DNA of 64,000 nucleotides from the NCBI RefSeq assembly GCF_000423065.1, contig NZ_AUHG01000019.1, positions 1-64,000 of the forward strand. Direction: 5' to 3'. The position numbers and the translations under genes are program-made. The notes beneath the pieces are model-generated. The model was given only the letters and a program-made list of their open reading frames with translations. It was not told the DNA's origin and did not search any database. This DNA is from Christiangramia echinicola DSM 19838 (lineage in GTDB: Bacteria; Bacteroidota; Bacteroidia; Flavobacteriales; Flavobacteriaceae). The number at the start of each line of letters is the position of its first letter. Position 1 is the stretch's first letter. Positions 44,470 to 52,637 of this stretch are shown here, piece after piece.

Positions 44470-45096
44470 ATGCATGTAAAAGATGAATTTAATGACCAAA
44501 ATATCAATATAACCATCCCTGTAATTATAGGTTATTCTGTGCTTGATAAATATTTACGAGAAAAATTAATTGGCGAAATTATAAGTAAAGAAAATTCTGA
44601 AGGAGAAAAATCAAATTACGCACAGATTTTAGATGTTTCCATTCAAAAAAGTGAATTGGAAGGATTCGACATTCGGCTCAATATTACCTTACAAACACTT
44701 ACCAACCTTTTTAAAAATAAACAGGTAGAGATTTTCTTTCATGCTGCTTTGGAGTTGGATAAAGATCTGCAAAATATATCTCTTAAAGATTTTGAAGTAG
44801 ACGGGAAAACCAAAAACTGGTTCGCCGATCAACTATTGGAGACTATAGTGAATAAGTGGATGTATGAGAAGCTTAAGAAGAAAATGAATTTTGACCTTAT
44901 GCCTCATATTGAAGAAAAACTAGGTTCACTTAATGAGAAATTAGAGAATAAGTTGGAGGCTAAAGAAGGCGTTCATCTAATTGGATCATTGGAAAAATTA
45001 GAAGTTTCAAATCTCAAAGCCGGGGAGAACGAACTTTGGATATCTGTATCTGTCAAAGGTACTGGCCTGGTAGAACTCGAGAAGTTAGAAATCTAA
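44470..45096 (+). CDS. DUF4403-like (lipid-binding-fold) protein
   Basis: 208 residues without a signal peptide. Pattern: ITIPVIIGYSVLDKYLREKLIGEI, LNITLQTLTNLFKNKQVEIFFHAALELD, and a C-terminal strand LEKLEVSNLKAGENELWISVSVKGTG. It resembles one half of DUF4403 proteins, which have a tubular lipid-binding-like fold, but this assignment is from pattern alone. It follows the MgtC-type gene by 23 bp and may be cotranscribed with it. Function unknown. Confidence 0.4.
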   Translation: MHVKDEFNDQNINITIPVIIGYSVLDKYLREKLIGEIISKENSEGEKSNYAQILDVSIQKSELEGFDIRLNITLQTLTNLFKNKQVEIFFHAALELDKDLQNISLKDFEVDGKTKNWFADQLLETIVNKWMYEKLKKKMNFDLMPHIEEKLGSLNEKLENKLEAKEGVHLIGSLEKLEVSNLKAGENELWISVSVKGTGLVELEKLEI

Positions 45097-45118
45097 ACTG
45101 GCGATTCAGACTTAAACC

Positions 45119-45161
45119 TGATAATTATCATTTTTCAATAAACATCGTGCTGTTATTTTTG
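45119..45161 (+). promoter_or_regulatory. Crp/Fnr-type class II promoter of hemN
   Basis: Perfect 12-bp palindrome TGATAATTATCA (45119-45130), followed by T and T-rich DNA, is centred 29.5 bp upstream of the first base of the perfect -7 box TATTTTTG (45154-45161). The predicted start of transcription is 45166, which puts the palindrome at -41.5. The site occupies the usual -33 region. Confidence 0.75.
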
Positions 45162-45179
45162 GAGCCAGAAATTTAAGAT

Positions 45180-46547
45180 ATGGCGGCTTCGAAACTGATC
45201 GAAAAATATAATGTTCCAGGACCAAGATATACCAGTTACCCTACAGTTCCTTACTGGGATGAACATAATTTCACATTAGAGCAATGGAAGACTTCTATTA
45301 AGAGAAGCTTTAAAGAAAGCAACACTTCAGAAGGAATTAGTCTTTATATACATCTACCGTCTTGTGAAAGCCTTTGTACTTTTTGTGGTTGTAATAAGAG
45401 AATCACAAAGAACCACAAGATGGAGGAGCCCTATATAAAATCGGTGGTACGGGAATGGGAAATGTATTCTGAGCTACTGGAAAAAAAACCATTGGTAAAG
45501 GAGCTACACCTTGGAGGAGGTACTCCTACCTTTTTTTCTTCTGAAAATCTAAAAGTGCTGATAGAGGGTATATTTTCCAGGGCTAAAAGGTCGGCAGATC
45601 TGGAAATGAGTTTTGAGGGCCACCCGAATAATACTACGAAAGATCACCTGGAAGTTCTTGCCGAAATAGGTTTCAATAGGGTTAGCTATGGGGTGCAGGA
45701 TTATAATCCTACTGTGCAAAAGGCAATTCATCGAGTACAGCCTTTTGAGAAGGTAAAAAGAGTTACAAAAGATGCGAGAGATTCCGGTTACACTTCAGTA
45801 GGACACGATATTATTTTCGGTCTTCCTTTTCAAACAAAAGATCATATCATTTATACTATAAAACAGACTAAACAATTGATGCCAGATCGTATCGCTTTTT
45901 ATAGTTATGCTCATGTCCCATGGATAAAAGGAAATGGCCAGAGAGGTTTTAATGAAAGAGATCTTCCTTCAGCAGAATCTAAGCGAGAGCAATACGAAAC
46001 CGGAAAAATGATGTTGCTGGAAGCCGGTTATGAAGAGATAGGAATGGATCATTTTGCCTTGAAATCAGACAGTCTATACCAGGCCGTTGAAAACAGGACT
46101 ATTCATCGCAATTTTATGGGATATACCAATTCCAGAACCCGTACGATGATAGGACTGGGAGTTTCTGCAATAAGTGATAGCTGGTATGGTTTTGCTCAAA
46201 ATGTAAAAATGGTAGAGGAGTATCAGGATTTAGTGAGCAATGGTATCCTGCCCGTGAATAGAGGGCATATTTTAAACGACGAAGACTTAAAAATTAGAAA
46301 TCATATTCTCAACCTGATGTGTAAGCTGAAGACCTCCTGGTACACCAGGGGTGAATTTTTTACACAATTGCCAGATGTACTTATTAGTTTAAAAGAAATG
46401 CAGGTAGACGGGCTTGTTGAGATCGATACTAATTACCTGAAGATTACAGATAAAGGAAGACCGTTCATGCGTAATATTTGTATGGCTTTCGATATGCGAT
46501 TACAAATAAATAAGCCTGAAACGCAGTTGTTCTCTATGACTGTCTAG
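45180..46547 (+). CDS. hemN: Oxygen-independent coproporphyrinogen III oxidase
   Basis: 455 residues, radical SAM enzyme. The 4Fe-4S motif CxxxCxxCxC is C62, C66, C69, C71 in LPSCESLCTFCGCNKR, the form specific to true HemN, not to HemW. GGGTPTFF and the HemN C-terminal domain follow. It oxidises coproporphyrinogen III to protoporphyrinogen IX without O2, supplying heme under low oxygen, for example for the cbb3 oxidase and the hemoglobin in this window. It has the same Crp/Fnr-type promoter site as the respiration island 5-17 kb downstream. Confidence 0.95.
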   Translation: MAASKLIEKYNVPGPRYTSYPTVPYWDEHNFTLEQWKTSIKRSFKESNTSEGISLYIHLPSCESLCTFCGCNKRITKNHKMEEPYIKSVVREWEMYSELLEKKPLVKELHLGGGTPTFFSSENLKVLIEGIFSRAKRSADLEMSFEGHPNNTTKDHLEVLAEIGFNRVSYGVQDYNPTVQKAIHRVQPFEKVKRVTKDARDSGYTSVGHDIIFGLPFQTKDHIIYTIKQTKQLMPDRIAFYSYAHVPWIKGNGQRGFNERDLPSAESKREQYETGKMMLLEAGYEEIGMDHFALKSDSLYQAVENRTIHRNFMGYTNSRTRTMIGLGVSAISDSWYGFAQNVKMVEEYQDLVSNGILPVNRGHILNDEDLKIRNHILNLMCKLKTSWYTRGEFFTQLPDVLISLKEMQVDGLVEIDTNYLKITDKGRPFMRNICMAFDMRLQINKPETQLFSMTV

Positions 46548-46553
46548 GATCAC

Positions 46554-46579
46554 TGATATGAATTAATCAATTCATATCA
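46554..46579. terminator. Symmetric hairpin between convergent hemN and luxR genes
   Basis: TGATATGAATT pairs with AATTCATATCA (11 bp, AATC loop). It begins 7 bp after the hemN stop and overlaps the last luxR codons. The stem is AT-rich and T runs are weak, so termination is plausible but not strong. Confidence 0.35.
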
Positions 46580-47325
46580 AAGGCTTTCACATATTTAATA
46601 ACCTCTGTAAGGGACTTGATGTTTAATTTTTTTTTGATATTCTTCCAGTGAGTTCTCAATGTTTCAATAGAGATAAATAATTTATCTGCAGCCTCTTGTT
46701 GTCGCAGTCCTTTGGAAAAGATTACCATGATCTCTTTCTCCCTCTTAGTAAGTTTTGAAAAATTGGAAATATTAGACTTAAGGAAATCATTTTCCTCAAT
46801 TAGGTGGCCAAAAGAAAGCAAGGTCTGGGTAATGTCTGAAGAAGGTCTTTTTACTTTAATTATAGAATTACCTTCTTTATCTACGCCTTCAAATAGAATT
46901 CTAATCTTGGGATTGGGTTTATGATTGTTTTGTTCATCATTCAGCCATTCTCGGGCTTCTTTTTCGGTTGCGAAATGTAGTGGATGAATTACAGAATTAT
47001 TCTCTTCAAAATAATTCATAACACTTAGATGCACCAATACATCTTTACCAACAACAAATGCAACCTTCTTAATACCAATCTCTACACCAGGAATATTTAT
47101 ATTCCTTTCTATCCAGCAATGTATTTCTTCGGTAATTTCTAATTGAAAATTCTGCTGCAACCAAAGTGTCTTTAAAGGGGAATATTTCTCAAATAAAGAC
47201 TTATATATAATAAACTCCTCCTTGAGAGTTGTAAAAGATTCGGGAGAAGTTTTCCAGAACTGCACGAAACAATCATTTTCCTTCTCATATTTAATGCGAA
47301 GAAAATCGCCTTCATAAAGTACCAT
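46567..47325 (-). CDS. LuxR-type transcriptional regulator
   Basis: 252 residues. The C-terminal HTH_LuxR domain (about 190-250) reads KLTKREKEIMVIFSKGLRQQEAADKLFISIETLRTHWKNIKKKLNIKSL. The N-terminal 180 residues match no domain I recognise: no receiver aspartate and no quorum-sensing autoinducer domain is visible. They include paired tryptophans and the segment LHFATEKEAREWLNDEQ, which recalls a SpoIIAA/STAS-like element in similar flavobacterial regulators. It is divergent from deoC-deoD, with a 12-bp palindrome between, so control of nucleoside salvage is possible. Confidence 0.75.
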   Translation of the reverse strand: MVLYEGDFLRIKYEKENDCFVQFWKTSPESFTTLKEEFIIYKSLFEKYSPLKTLWLQQNFQLEITEEIHCWIERNINIPGVEIGIKKVAFVVGKDVLVHLSVMNYFEENNSVIHPLHFATEKEAREWLNDEQNNHKPNPKIRILFEGVDKEGNSIIKVKRPSSDITQTLLSFGHLIEENDFLKSNISNFSKLTKREKEIMVIFSKGLRQQEAADKLFISIETLRTHWKNIKKKLNIKSLTEVIKYVKAFDMN

Positions 47326-47488
47326 TATGAACCGTTTTTAGAGTGTTCCAAGTTAAAAATATATAACTAAACAAAGCTTAAATTTATAATATATTGATTA
47401 AAAAAATCGATTTTTATTTATAATAAATTAATTTATACGGCTTTTTTCTGCTAAAAATGAATATATGGCGTAATTCATTTTACTCAAT

Positions 47489-47500
47489 ATATCTAGATAT
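47489..47500. promoter_or_regulatory. 12-bp palindrome between luxR-type gene and deoC
   Basis: ATATCTAGATAT is perfectly symmetric and lies in the 286-bp AT-rich divergent gap. It is a candidate operator only; A/T-rich palindromes arise easily by chance. Confidence 0.25.
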
Positions 47501-47611
47501 TAGTCATATAACAATCTGTTTATCATCAGTAGTTAGGAAGGATCTTAGAAAAATTGCTGGCATTGATATTTTAAATCTATAAATTAACAGGCCAGAAAAT
47601 TATTCTAGCCA

Positions 47612-48250
47612 ATGAAATTAGAAAAATATATAGACCATACACTATTAGCTGCGAATACTACTGAAGAGCAAATAATTCAGATTTGTAATGAAGCTAAAGA
47701 ATATGGCTTTTATGCCGTTTGCGTAAATAGTGGTTATGCATCTGTGGCAAAAAGGAATTTGAACCAATCAGAAGTAAAGTTAGCGGTCACTATTGGATTT
47801 CCTCTAGGGGCAGCTTCCAGCGAATCTAAAGTTAGAGAAGCAGAAATAGCGCTTAGAGATGGGGCAGATGAAATAGATATGGTTTTGAATATCGGCCTTA
47901 TGCTGGATGGGAAATACGACCAGGTGCAGATGGAAATTGAGGAAGTGAAAAAAGCCATAGGTGAAAAGACGCTGAAGGTGATCATAGAAACCTGCTATTT
48001 AACAAATGAAGAGATAGCTAAGGCCAGTGAACTGGTAATGCAGGCCGGGGCCGATTTCGTAAAAACCTCTACAGGTTTTGGAAGCCGGGGCGCTAGCCTG
48101 GAAGATGTGAAGATCATGATGAATACTGTAGCCAGTAAAATTAAGATCAAGGCATCTGGAGGAATTAGAGATGCTGAAACCGCACAAGAATATATAGACC
48201 TGGGAGTTTCCAGAATTGGAACATCTTCCGGAATAAAAATCATTTCTTAA
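47612..48250 (+). CDS. deoC: Deoxyribose-phosphate aldolase
   Basis: 212 residues, TIM barrel. Schiff-base lysine K151 in ADFVKTSTGF, with D89 (DEIDMVLNIG) and K180 (KIKIKASGGIRD) of the proton relay, and all active-site residues present. It splits 2-deoxyribose-5-phosphate into glyceraldehyde-3-phosphate and acetaldehyde. The purine nucleoside phosphorylase starts 10 bp later, so the pair is a deoxynucleoside salvage operon. Confidence 0.95.
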   Translation: MKLEKYIDHTLLAANTTEEQIIQICNEAKEYGFYAVCVNSGYASVAKRNLNQSEVKLAVTIGFPLGAASSESKVREAEIALRDGADEIDMVLNIGLMLDGKYDQVQMEIEEVKKAIGEKTLKVIIETCYLTNEEIAKASELVMQAGADFVKTSTGFGSRGASLEDVKIMMNTVASKIKIKASGGIRDAETAQEYIDLGVSRIGTSSGIKIIS

Positions 48251-48260
48251 ATAAGATCGC

Positions 48261-48959
48261 ATGAGCATACATATCGCAGCCAAAAAAGGTGAGATCGCTG
48301 AGACCATATTATTACCTGGAGATCCCTTACGTGCCAAATGGATAGCCGAAACATTCTTAAAAGATAGTTTTTGTTATAATGATGTTCGTGGTATGCTGGG
48401 ATACACTGGTACTTATAAAGGCCGGAGAATTTCTGTACAGGGGACCGGCATGGGGATTCCTTCAGCAATGATCTATTGCCACGAGCTTATTAAGGAATAT
48501 GGGGTGAAAAATCTAATTAGGGTTGGAAGCGCTGGTGCATTTCAGCCCGACCTGAAATTGATGGATATTATAATTGCCATGTCGGCATCTACAACTTCTT
48601 CTTTAAACCGGGATAATTTCAATGGTGCAGACTTTGCGCCTACGGCTAATTTCGCTCTCTTAATGAAGGCTGTTAAATATGCTGAGAAAGAGAATATCGA
48701 CTTCCGGGCCGGAAATGTTCTTTCATCAGATATTTTTTATGATGATGATCCGGAATATTACAAGAAATGGGCTTCCTATGGTGTGTTATGTGCCGAAATG
48801 GAAACTGCCGGTTTGTATACGTTAGCGTCGAAATTTGGCGTTAACGCGCTTTCTATTCTTACAGTTTCAGATTCACTGGTAAATGGCGAGGAGATTTCTT
48901 CAGAAATGAGAGAGCATAAATTAAATCATATGGTAGAGATCGCTCTTAATACCTATTAG
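48261..48959 (+). CDS. deoD: Purine-nucleoside phosphorylase, DeoD type
   Basis: 232 residues, hexameric (low molecular mass) type: [19 protein letters not shown] (phosphate site GDP and R), [36 protein letters not shown] (ribose site) and LTVSDSLV with the catalytic Asp of family members. It phosphorolyses purine (deoxy)nucleosides in the cytoplasm. No deoA or deoB is linked. Its stop lies one base from the stop of the convergent membrane protein. Confidence 0.95.
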   Translation: MSIHIAAKKGEIAETILLPGDPLRAKWIAETFLKDSFCYNDVRGMLGYTGTYKGRRISVQGTGMGIPSAMIYCHELIKEYGVKNLIRVGSAGAFQPDLKLMDIIIAMSASTTSSLNRDNFNGADFAPTANFALLMKAVKYAEKENIDFRAGNVLSSDIFYDDDPEYYKKWASYGVLCAEMETAGLYTLASKFGVNALSILTVSDSLVNGEEISSEMREHKLNHMVEIALNTY

Positions 48960-48960
48960 G

Positions 48961-50040
48961 TCATTTAATATTGTATTCGATTTCTTTAACCTCAAATTTT
49001 CCATAGACAAAATCTTCTTCAGGATAGTGCCAGATAGCTTCGCCGTAGCTGGCGAGTTTAAACCCATTATAATTTTGATAACCACCAACCGGAGTTGAAA
49101 ACAGGTATTTCTTAGTTTCGTTTACAGCATATCTATCCCTGGAGAAAAAGTTGATCAATTGTCCGTTATCGTTTATCTCCAGGATCGCGGAAACGGTCCG
49201 GCTGTAATTGGTAAAATTTACCTTTATGGTATTCTGCCCGTCTTGTTCCCAGGTAAATTTATCACTAATGAGTGCTCCGGGAGCAAAAATGCAGATATCG
49301 TTAAGGTAAGTGACCATTTCAGATATTAAAAGTACTTCAGAGCTCATATCAATGATCTTTAAAATAGAAAGTGATTTTATGGTCATTCTGGCAGATCTAC
49401 CGTCAAACCTATGATAGCCTTTGGTAGGAATTCCTTTGAATATAGCTTTCATGAAAAAATAGCGCGAAGGATTCTTTATGACATTTAATTGTTCAGATCT
49501 GAATTTAAACCACTTTTCACCCCTTTCTCTCATTTCGCCACGGAACCTGATAAGTACATTTTCGATCTTCGGTTTTCCTAAATACCCAGATGAGGTAATA
49601 TATTTCTGAACCAATACAGGAAGATCTTCAAGGTCTTCATTTGAAATTATCCCACCTGAAGGAGGGTTGGATAATATTGCCCTAACCTTGTCTTCTCTAA
49701 ATTCATTTTCAAATTTCCAGCCCGCTATAGAGATAATCGCTACGATGAGGATGATCAAATTTATAATACTTCCATATTTGGCAACTTCCCAGTTAAACAG
49801 GATAATTACCTGAGAAATTATGATCACCACAATAGATAGAAGAATCCATATATGGTTTTTCCTTTGAAAAAAGGCGATGGTCAATATGAGTAGGATTGAA
49901 ACCAGTAAACATAATAAGCCCTGTGCACCCGAAATTGTGTTAGTTTCACCAGATGATTCTATCCAGTGAAAAGCTTTTGCAAAACCAATAGAGTGGATGA
50001 GCAAATGCAGAAAAAGTACTATCGTGAATAGAAGTCTCAT
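48961..50040 (-). CDS. Membrane protein with DUF6544-type domain
   Basis: 359 residues. Four N-terminal helices (about 1-25, 38-58, 66-85 and 93-112) are followed by a soluble region: LPVLVQKYITSSGYLGKPKIENVLIRFRGEMR, KWFKFRSEQLNVIKNPSRYFFMKAIFKGIPTKGYHRF and WHYPEEDFVYGKFEVKEIEYN. This layout matches a widespread uncharacterised family (DUF6920/DUF6544). Role unknown. It reads in the same direction as the universal stress gene upstream, 55 bp apart, and could share its promoter. Confidence 0.65.
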   Translation of the reverse strand: MRLLFTIVLFLHLLIHSIGFAKAFHWIESSGETNTISGAQGLLCLLVSILLILTIAFFQRKNHIWILLSIVVIIISQVIILFNWEVAKYGSIINLIILIVAIISIAGWKFENEFREDKVRAILSNPPSGGIISNEDLEDLPVLVQKYITSSGYLGKPKIENVLIRFRGEMRERGEKWFKFRSEQLNVIKNPSRYFFMKAIFKGIPTKGYHRFDGRSARMTIKSLSILKIIDMSSEVLLISEMVTYLNDICIFAPGALISDKFTWEQDGQNTIKVNFTNYSRTVSAILEINDNGQLINFFSRDRYAVNETKKYLFSTPVGGYQNYNGFKLASYGEAIWHYPEEDFVYGKFEVKEIEYNIK

Positions 50041-50095
50041 ATTATCGAGATTTAATTTTTCTGCAGTTTATTCTTGTTCGATCTATGATCTTAGT

Positions 50096-50929
50096 TTAGA
50101 TCTTAAAGGTAACTACAGGTATCTCTGAATGATTAGCAACGTCTTCTCCTATACTACCAAAGAAAAAATGCCCGACACCTTTACGACCGTGGGTAGGGAT
50201 GGCGATCGCATCGATCTCTTTTTCGTTACAATAGTTAAAGATTCCTCTTTCAACGGTGTAATCATCGAAGAAGATGATGTCATCGCTAAATTTTTCATTG
50301 TCCATTCCTACATCTACAAGAAAATTATATGCTTTTAGTTCCATTTCTTTAGAGCTTATGAATTTTTCAGGAATATTGATAAAAAGTATCTTGGGGCTCA
50401 CTCCAAATGCTTTAAAGAATTTTCTGGCACTCATAAATGTTTTAAGCGTCTCCAGGCTAAAGTCGGTTACAAAAACAGCATTTTTAATATTAAAATCTTT
50501 AACTCTGTCTTTAATTACCAGGACTGGAATCTCTGCCGTGCGTACCACTTTTTCTGTGTTAGATCCTATAAAGACTTCTTTTACACCTGCAGCCCCATGG
50601 GATCCCATGACAATAAGATCTGCTTCGTATTCCTTAGCTACTTCGTTAATTTCAGAAAAAACCTTATGCGTTTTTACAGCCTGGGATATATCAATACCCT
50701 CCAGGTAATCTTTATCAAGAAATTTGTCGAATTTCTTTTTAGTGAGCTTCATGAAATAGATAGCATTGAAAACTTCCTGTTTTTGGTCATTGGTAAGAAA
50801 AGAGTCTGGAAGTCCCAACATATGCACAACCACTATTTCAGCATTTTGTTTTCTGGCAATGCTAGCTGCCACCTCAAGCGCATATTCAGAATGGCTTGAA
50901 AAATCTACGGGAACAAGAATAGTTTTCAT
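50096..50929 (-). CDS. Tandem universal stress protein (UspA family)
   Basis: 277 residues containing two Usp domains. Both keep the ATP-binding pattern: VMGSHGAAGVKEVFIGSNTEKV in the first and IPTHGRKGVGHFFFGSIGEDV in the second, so it is the ATP-binding type. It starts with ILVPVDFSSHSEYALEVA. Universal stress proteins help survival under energy or oxygen limitation. Its promoter carries the Crp/Fnr-type site shared with hemN and the cbb3 genes. Confidence 0.92.
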   Translation of the reverse strand: MKTILVPVDFSSHSEYALEVAASIARKQNAEIVVVHMLGLPDSFLTNDQKQEVFNAIYFMKLTKKKFDKFLDKDYLEGIDISQAVKTHKVFSEINEVAKEYEADLIVMGSHGAAGVKEVFIGSNTEKVVRTAEIPVLVIKDRVKDFNIKNAVFVTDFSLETLKTFMSARKFFKAFGVSPKILFINIPEKFISSKEMELKAYNFLVDVGMDNEKFSDDIIFFDDYTVERGIFNYCNEKEIDAIAIPTHGRKGVGHFFFGSIGEDVANHSEIPVVTFKI

Positions 50930-50948
50930 GATGTTAAAATTTTATAAT

Positions 50949-50991
50949 CAAATCTATTTATTCCTTACCCCGAAAAATATGACGCCAGTCA
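50949..50991 (-). promoter_or_regulatory. Crp/Fnr-type class II promoter of the tandem usp gene
   Basis: Palindrome TGACTGGCGTCA on the minus strand (50980-50991), followed by T, is centred 29.5 bp upstream of the perfect -7 box TAGATTTG (50956-50949). The predicted leader is about 15 nt. Confidence 0.75.
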
Positions 50992-51071
50992 TTAATTTGA
51001 AGAAATTACAGCAATTTTTAGTGATTAGTTAAGAGTTAAATACATTGTGATTCAGTAAATTATAGACAAAA

Positions 51072-51308
51072 ATGAAGGTTTCGAGTATTGGTCTTTTAAT
51101 TTTTACCAGTTTGATCCTAGTCCTGCTTAGTATTTCTGCAGCCCTGGGTTTTTCTTTTACCATTCTTTTTTTCTTAATGTGTTTTGGCCAGCTTATGTTG
51201 TTGTTGACAGTTTATTGGGTTCTCACAGATAAATACACCACGAAAAAAACTTTTAAAGATCTTTATGAAGATTATTCTCCGAATTCTGAATACCAGCAGC
51301 GCAAATAA
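51072..51308 (+). CDS. Two-helix small membrane protein, 78 residues
   Basis: Two hydrophobic helices (about 5-28 and 30-50) precede a soluble acidic/basic tail (DKYTTKKTFKDLYEDYSPNSEYQQRK). No family recognised. It lies directly upstream of the PAS histidine kinase, and its stop codon falls inside a 16-bp perfect palindrome. It may be linked functionally to the respiration island. Confidence 0.6.
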   Translation: MKVSSIGLLIFTSLILVLLSISAALGFSFTILFFLMCFGQLMLLLTVYWVLTDKYTTKKTFKDLYEDYSPNSEYQQRK

Positions 51309-51318
51309 CCGGTTATTT
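51303..51318. promoter_or_regulatory. 16-bp perfect palindrome upstream of the PAS kinase
   Basis: AAATAACC-GGTTATTT spans the end of the 78-residue gene. It is centred 20.5 bp before a TACCTTAG -7-like box (51331-51338), so a bound protein would cover the -33 region. Operator or terminator base; it differs from the TGA-N6-TCA sites. Confidence 0.4.
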
Positions 51319-51360
51319 TTAAAAAAATTTTACCTTAGTGTCCCTTAAACCAAACTTAAT

Positions 51361-52611
51361 TTGAAGGACACTTTTCTCGATAATACTAATCTATTCGATC
51401 TTCTCTTTCAGGCGGCTTCTGAAGGTATTATCGTAGTAAATTCTAGCCAGATCGTTGTAGTAGCAAATTCTGCAGCTGAACTTATGTTCGGGTATGAGGA
51501 AGGGGAGTTGATCAATCAGCATCTGGATGTGCTCATTCCAAAGAAATATCATCACAGCCACCAAGACCATTTCAATAAGTTCCTTGATAAAAGTGAGAAA
51601 CGGCAAATGGGGCATGGGCGAGATCTGCATGGTGTGAAAAAAGATGGGTCATTATTCCCTGTAGAAGCTGGGCTTAATCCTTTTAAAATGGATGGGGAGC
51701 AATATGTGATGTCACTTGTGATAGACATTAGCGTTAGAAAAGAGACTCAAAGGCAGATAAAAGAGCTCAATTCTGAGCTTGAAGAAAAAATAGAGATCAG
51801 GACTCAGGAATTGAGCGAGAGTGTAGATGAATTAAAGAATCTTAACCTGGATCTTGAAGAAGAAATTAACCGAAGAAAAGAAGCGGAGAAAAAGATCAAG
51901 GATGCTCTTCAAAAAGAGAAGGAACTCAATGAGTTAAAGACAAAATTCCTTTCTCTGGTTTCACATGAATTTAAAACTCCGTTAAGTGGTATCTTAACTT
52001 CGGCCACGCTTGCTGAGAAATATACCAAAGAAGAACAACAGGAAAAGAGGGAGAGGCATCTGGTAACCATAAGAAATAAAGTTCATTACCTTAATAATAT
52101 TTTGAATGACTTTCTTTCCATAGAACGTCTGGATAGTGGAAGAGGGCAGTATAAATTCTCAAATTTCGGGTTAAAGCGCTTAATAAATGAAGTTGTTTAT
52201 AATGCCAATATTACCCTTAAGGATGGGCAGGAAATAGTGTACCCTAAAGATATTGAGGATGTGGAGCTTTATATGGATGAAAAGATCCTGGAACTCATAT
52301 TATCCAATCTATTAGGGAACGCTATAAAATATTCTCCTGAAAATACGGTGATAAAGTTCAGGGTTAATATTGAAGAAGAATTATTGGTTTTTGATATAGA
52401 AGATGAGGGTCGAGGTATCCCCAAAAAGGATCAGAAACATATTTTTGAGAGGTATTTCAGAGCAGAAAATGCCTTGCTGGATCAGGGAACAGGTATTGGG
52501 CTGAATATTGCTAAAACTCATCTTAAAAACCTTGGTGGTTCTATACAATTTGTAAGTGAAGAAAATAAAGGAACTACCTTTACAATAAGGGTTCCCATGA
52601 ATAAATCTTAA
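51361..52611 (+). CDS. PAS-domain sensor histidine kinase with FixL-like heme-pocket residues
   Basis: 416 residues, soluble. It starts at TTG; the first in-frame ATG lies inside the PAS core. A PAS domain (about 8-125) is followed by a coiled coil (130-185), HisKA with H202 in LVSHEFKTPLSG, and HATPase_c with LLGNAIKYSP, DEGRGIP and GTGIGLNIAK. In the PAS, H67 stands seven residues after the LIP proline (P60) and R87 lies in GHGR, exactly 20 residues later. This is the same spacing as the proximal His and distal Arg of Bradyrhizobium FixL (His200, Arg220). Heme-based O2 sensing is therefore plausible, though related non-heme PAS domains share part of this pattern. It is 26 bp upstream of the receiver-Crp gene, its likely partner. 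Confidence 0.85.
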   Translation: MKDTFLDNTNLFDLLFQAASEGIIVVNSSQIVVVANSAAELMFGYEEGELINQHLDVLIPKKYHHSHQDHFNKFLDKSEKRQMGHGRDLHGVKKDGSLFPVEAGLNPFKMDGEQYVMSLVIDISVRKETQRQIKELNSELEEKIEIRTQELSESVDELKNLNLDLEEEINRRKEAEKKIKDALQKEKELNELKTKFLSLVSHEFKTPLSGILTSATLAEKYTKEEQQEKRERHLVTIRNKVHYLNNILNDFLSIERLDSGRGQYKFSNFGLKRLINEVVYNANITLKDGQEIVYPKDIEDVELYMDEKILELILSNLLGNAIKYSPENTVIKFRVNIEEELLVFDIEDEGRGIPKKDQKHIFERYFRAENALLDQGTGIGLNIAKTHLKNLGGSIQFVSEENKGTTFTIRVPMNKS

Positions 52612-52637
52612 AATACAGATCTAATTAGGTTGGTTTT

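Noticed and set aside
50274-50708. 144-codon open frame antisense to the tandem usp gene
   Set aside because: The sense frame encodes two intact Usp domains; the antisense product is serine/threonine-rich noise.
50980-51071. Site 50980-50991 as also activating the plus-strand 78-residue gene
   Set aside because: No -7-like box lies 29.5 bp away on the plus strand; the minus strand has a perfect one.
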